Positions 62,040-64,000 of a DNA stretch of 64,000 bases are shown here, one piece after another; the first letter of the stretch is position 1, and every line of letters starts with the position of its first letter. The DNA is from Sphingomonas sp. Leaf34 (GTDB lineage: Bacteria; Pseudomonadota; Alphaproteobacteria; Sphingomonadales; Sphingomonadaceae). The stretch is taken from NCBI RefSeq assembly GCF_001421805.1, contig NZ_LMLC01000004.1, forward strand, positions 124,001 through 188,000, given 5' to 3'. A program made the position numbers and the translations under genes. The notes under the pieces were generated by a model. It ran no database searches, was not told where the DNA came from, and was given only the letters and a program-made list of their open reading frames with translations.

Positions 62040-63542
62040 GTGAGCGACCTGCCATCCAACGTCGAGACAAGCGCTCACGCGAACCCCAACTCCCAAACCC
62101 GCCCCGGCGGCAAGCCCGGCCAGCGCGATCTCACCACCGGCCATATCGGCCGCACGCTGCTCGCCTTCGCGCTCCCGACGCTGGGCTCGAACATCCTGCA
62201 ATCGCTCAACGGCTCGATCAACGCGATCTGGGTCGGGCGCTATCTCGGCGAGGGCGCGCTGGCCGCGACCTCGAACGCGAACATCATCATGTTCCTGACG
62301 TTCGGCGCGGTGTTCGGGTTCGGGATGGCGGCGACGATCCTCGTCGGCCAGAGCTTCGGCCGGCACGACATCGACGGCGCGCGCCGCGCATTCGGCTCGG
62401 CGGTGGGGCTGGTGCTCTGCGGGGCGATCGTCATCGCCGCGCTCGGCTGGGTGTTCGCGCCCGAGATCCTGCAGCTGCTCGCGACGCCCGGCGACGCGAT
62501 GCCGCTCGCGCTCGCCTATCTGCGCGTGATCTTTCTCGGGCTGCCCGCGTCGATGATGATGGTGCTGCTGATGATGGGGCTGCGCGGTACGGGCGATTCG
62601 ATGACGCCGCTCTGGTTCATGCTGCTCAGCGCGATCCTCGACAGCGGGTTCAACCCGCTGCTGATCGCCGGGATCGGGCCGTTCCCGCAGATGGGGATCG
62701 CCGGATCGGCGATGGCGACGCTGATCGCCAGCCATGTCTCGCTGCTCGGGCTGGTGCTCTATATCTACCGGCGCGACCTGCCGCTGCGGCTGCGCGGGCC
62801 TGAGCTGCGCTACCTGATCCCCGAGCGTGCGCTGACCGGCACGATCGTGCGCAAGGGCCTGCCGATGGGCGCGCAGATGCTCGTCATGTCGACCGCGGGG
62901 CTCGCGATGGTCGGGCTGGTCAACCGGCTCGGCGTCGATACCGCCGCGGCCTATGCGGTGTCGCAGCAGCTCTGGACCTATATCCAGATGCCAGCGCTGG
63001 CGATCGGCGCGGCGGTCAGCTCGATGGCGGCGCAGAATATCGGCGCAGGGCGGTGGGACCGGGTCGGCGACATCACCAAATACGGCCTGCTCTTCAACAT
63101 CGCGCTGACCGGCGCGATGGTCGGCGTGGTGATCCTGTTCGACCGGCCGGTGATGACGCTGTTCATCGGCGGCGACAGCCCGGCCTTGCCGATCGCGCGG
63201 CATATCCAGCTGATCGCGAGCTGGAACTTCATCCTGTTCGGCATGACGATGGTACTGTTCTCGACGGTGCGCGCGAACGGCGCGGTGATCGCGCCGCTGA
63301 TCGCGCTGATCGTCGCGCTGTATCCGGTGCGGATCGGCTTTGCGCTGCTGGCCAAGCCGTGGCTTGGGGCGGATGCGCTTTGGTGGAGCTTCCCGCTGGG
63401 ATCGGCGGCGACGCTGGCGATCGCGATCGGGTACTACCGCTACGGCAATTGGCGGAAGGGTGCGCTGGTCGTGCCCGAGGATTGCGAGGAGGGCGCCCAC
63501 GCGATGACCGAGCCGGGCGGCCGGCTGCAGCCTACGGGGTGA
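62040..63542 (+). CDS. MATE-family multidrug/metabolite transporter
   Basis: A 500-residue inner-membrane antiporter with GTG start at 62040. About twelve hydrophobic helices are visible, with the family pattern ALPTLGSNILQSLNGSINAIWVGRYLGEGALAATS in the first half and QNIGAGRWDRVGDITKYGLLF in the second. MATE proteins export cationic drugs or metabolites in exchange for Na+ or H+. The residues that decide coupling cannot be read safely here. The gene ends beside a long inverted repeat facing the LOTUS-domain gene. Confidence 0.93.
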   Translation: MSDLPSNVETSAHANPNSQTRPGGKPGQRDLTTGHIGRTLLAFALPTLGSNILQSLNGSINAIWVGRYLGEGALAATSNANIIMFLTFGAVFGFGMAATILVGQSFGRHDIDGARRAFGSAVGLVLCGAIVIAALGWVFAPEILQLLATPGDAMPLALAYLRVIFLGLPASMMMVLLMMGLRGTGDSMTPLWFMLLSAILDSGFNPLLIAGIGPFPQMGIAGSAMATLIASHVSLLGLVLYIYRRDLPLRLRGPELRYLIPERALTGTIVRKGLPMGAQMLVMSTAGLAMVGLVNRLGVDTAAAYAVSQQLWTYIQMPALAIGAAVSSMAAQNIGAGRWDRVGDITKYGLLFNIALTGAMVGVVILFDRPVMTLFIGGDSPALPIARHIQLIASWNFILFGMTMVLFSTVRANGAVIAPLIALIVALYPVRIGFALLAKPWLGADALWWSFPLGSAATLAIAIGYYRYGNWRKGALVVPEDCEEGAHAMTEPGGRLQPTG

Positions 63543-63560
63543 AGCGCCCGACCTCACCTA

Positions 63561-63664
63561 CCACCCCGGCAGAGGCCGGGGCCCAATTGGGAAGGTCGCA
63601 GTAACGAAGCGCCGCCCTTCGTCATCGACGTCCCCCAATTGGGCCCCGGCCTCCGCCGGGGTGG
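63561..63664. repeat. Long inverted repeat between convergent genes
   Basis: 31-bp arms (63561-63591 and 63634-63664), with one mismatch, contain GGCCGGGGCCCAATTGGG. The spacer is 42 bp. It lies between the MATE and LOTUS genes, whose 3' ends converge here, and could fold at the end of both transcripts. Confidence 0.85.
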
Positions 63665-63691
63665 GGCAGTTGGTCTCGGCGTGCCGAGTGC

Positions 63692-64000
63692 CTACCGAAG
63701 CCGCTTCACGAACGACCGGCCACCTTCGCGGCGCTCATGCTGGAAGTTCGGGATCGTCTCGATCAGGTCGGACAGCCGGTTGAACCCGTAATTGCGCGCA
63801 TCGAAGCTCGAGCGGTTGCCCGCCAGCTGGCCGAGTTCGGCGACGCTCGCATAGCCCTTCTCGTCGCGCTTCACCGCGTTGTACGCGTCGATCAGCAGCT
63901 TGATGACCTGTTCGTCGATCGGTTGCGCGGTCTTGGGGCGGGGGGCCGGGGCAGGGGCCGCCGCCTTTTCGCCCGCGACCGGCGCCGGCACAGGGGCGGG
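63692..64000 (-). CDS. OST-HTH/LOTUS-domain protein, C-terminal end only
   Basis: The frame is open to the end of the window, so the 5' part is missing. The visible 100 residues contain an Ala/Pro linker and a LOTUS/OST-HTH module: IDEQVIKLLIDAYNAVKRDEKGYASVAELGQLAGNRSSFDARNYGFNRLSDLIETIPNF, ending in SFVKRLR. In bacteria such modules usually follow a NYN ribonuclease domain, so an RNA-processing role is inferred. The NYN domain itself is not in view. Confidence 0.8.
   Translation of the reverse strand, partial: PAPVPAPVAGEKAAAPAPAPRPKTAQPIDEQVIKLLIDAYNAVKRDEKGYASVAELGQLAGNRSSFDARNYGFNRLSDLIETIPNFQHERREGGRSFVKRLR

Noticed and set aside
61914..63557. 547-codon minus-strand frame opposite the MATE gene
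   Set aside because: Composition is Arg/His/Gln/Asp-rich and is the shadow of a clear membrane transporter.

Overview
The window looks like chromosomal DNA of a sphingomonad (Alphaproteobacteria, Sphingomonadales, probably Sphingomonas). The evidence is high G+C with strong third-position G/C bias, sphingomonad-type RpoB and RpoC, the alphaproteobacterial order pcm - tolC family - popZ family - valS, a large TonB-dependent receptor, and many palindromic intergenic repeats. I see no rRNA operon, prophage, IS element or CRISPR array. Taxonomy is inferred from gene content only.

Layout. 1-9.5 kb: the end of a chemotaxis receptor, an OmpR-type regulator with its sensor kinase, a TonB-dependent receptor, a CHASE3-GAF-GGDEF diguanylate cyclase, and a protein fusing a Phd-type antitoxin fold to PAS-like domains. 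9.5-12.2 kb: TadE-like and TadG-like pilus genes followed by a PilZ protein; two Flp pilin genes lie far away at 51.4-52.0 kb. 12.2-17.8 kb: tRNA-Gly(CCC), TspO-DCC-DUF427 as one overlapping unit, a beta-hydroxyacid dehydrogenase, and a two-component pair divergent from a proline-rich OB-fold protein, resembling the ygiW/qseBC arrangement. 17.9-26 kb: PepSY membrane protein with a small partner, OFA-family MFS transporter, FAH hydrolase, catalase-like protein, metallophosphoesterase, TonB-like protein and UGT-type glycosyltransferase. 26.2-34.8 kb: rpoC and rpoB on the minus strand, with their own strong promoter and a hairpin-rich leader.

35-40 kb: hemerythrin-like protein, VanY-type peptidase, pseudouridine synthase, ArfB, free-methionine sulfoxide reductase and an RcnB/glycine-zipper protein. 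40.2-45.3 kb: a trans-4-hydroxy-L-proline catabolic cluster (M24 peptidase, FAD dehydrogenase, DapA-family deaminase, 4-hydroxyproline epimerase, GntR regulator) with a GntR-type operator in its divergent promoter region. 45.5-52.4 kb: DUF2256, aroB and aroK, divergent from a small membrane protein, a 617-residue unknown, xerD and accA; then Flp pilins and mutT. 52.4-54.1 kb is gene-poor and holds tRNA-Cys. 54.1-61.6 kb: pcm, tolC family, popZ family, a LOV hybrid histidine kinase and valS. valS carries an in-frame palindromic repeat and an AT-richer patch. 61.6-64 kb: repeats, a MATE transporter and the end of a LOTUS-domain protein.

Items most worth a second look: the palindromic element inside valS, the Phd-PAS fusion with operator-like palindromes upstream, the rpoB leader, and the LOV kinase with a possible general-stress promoter.
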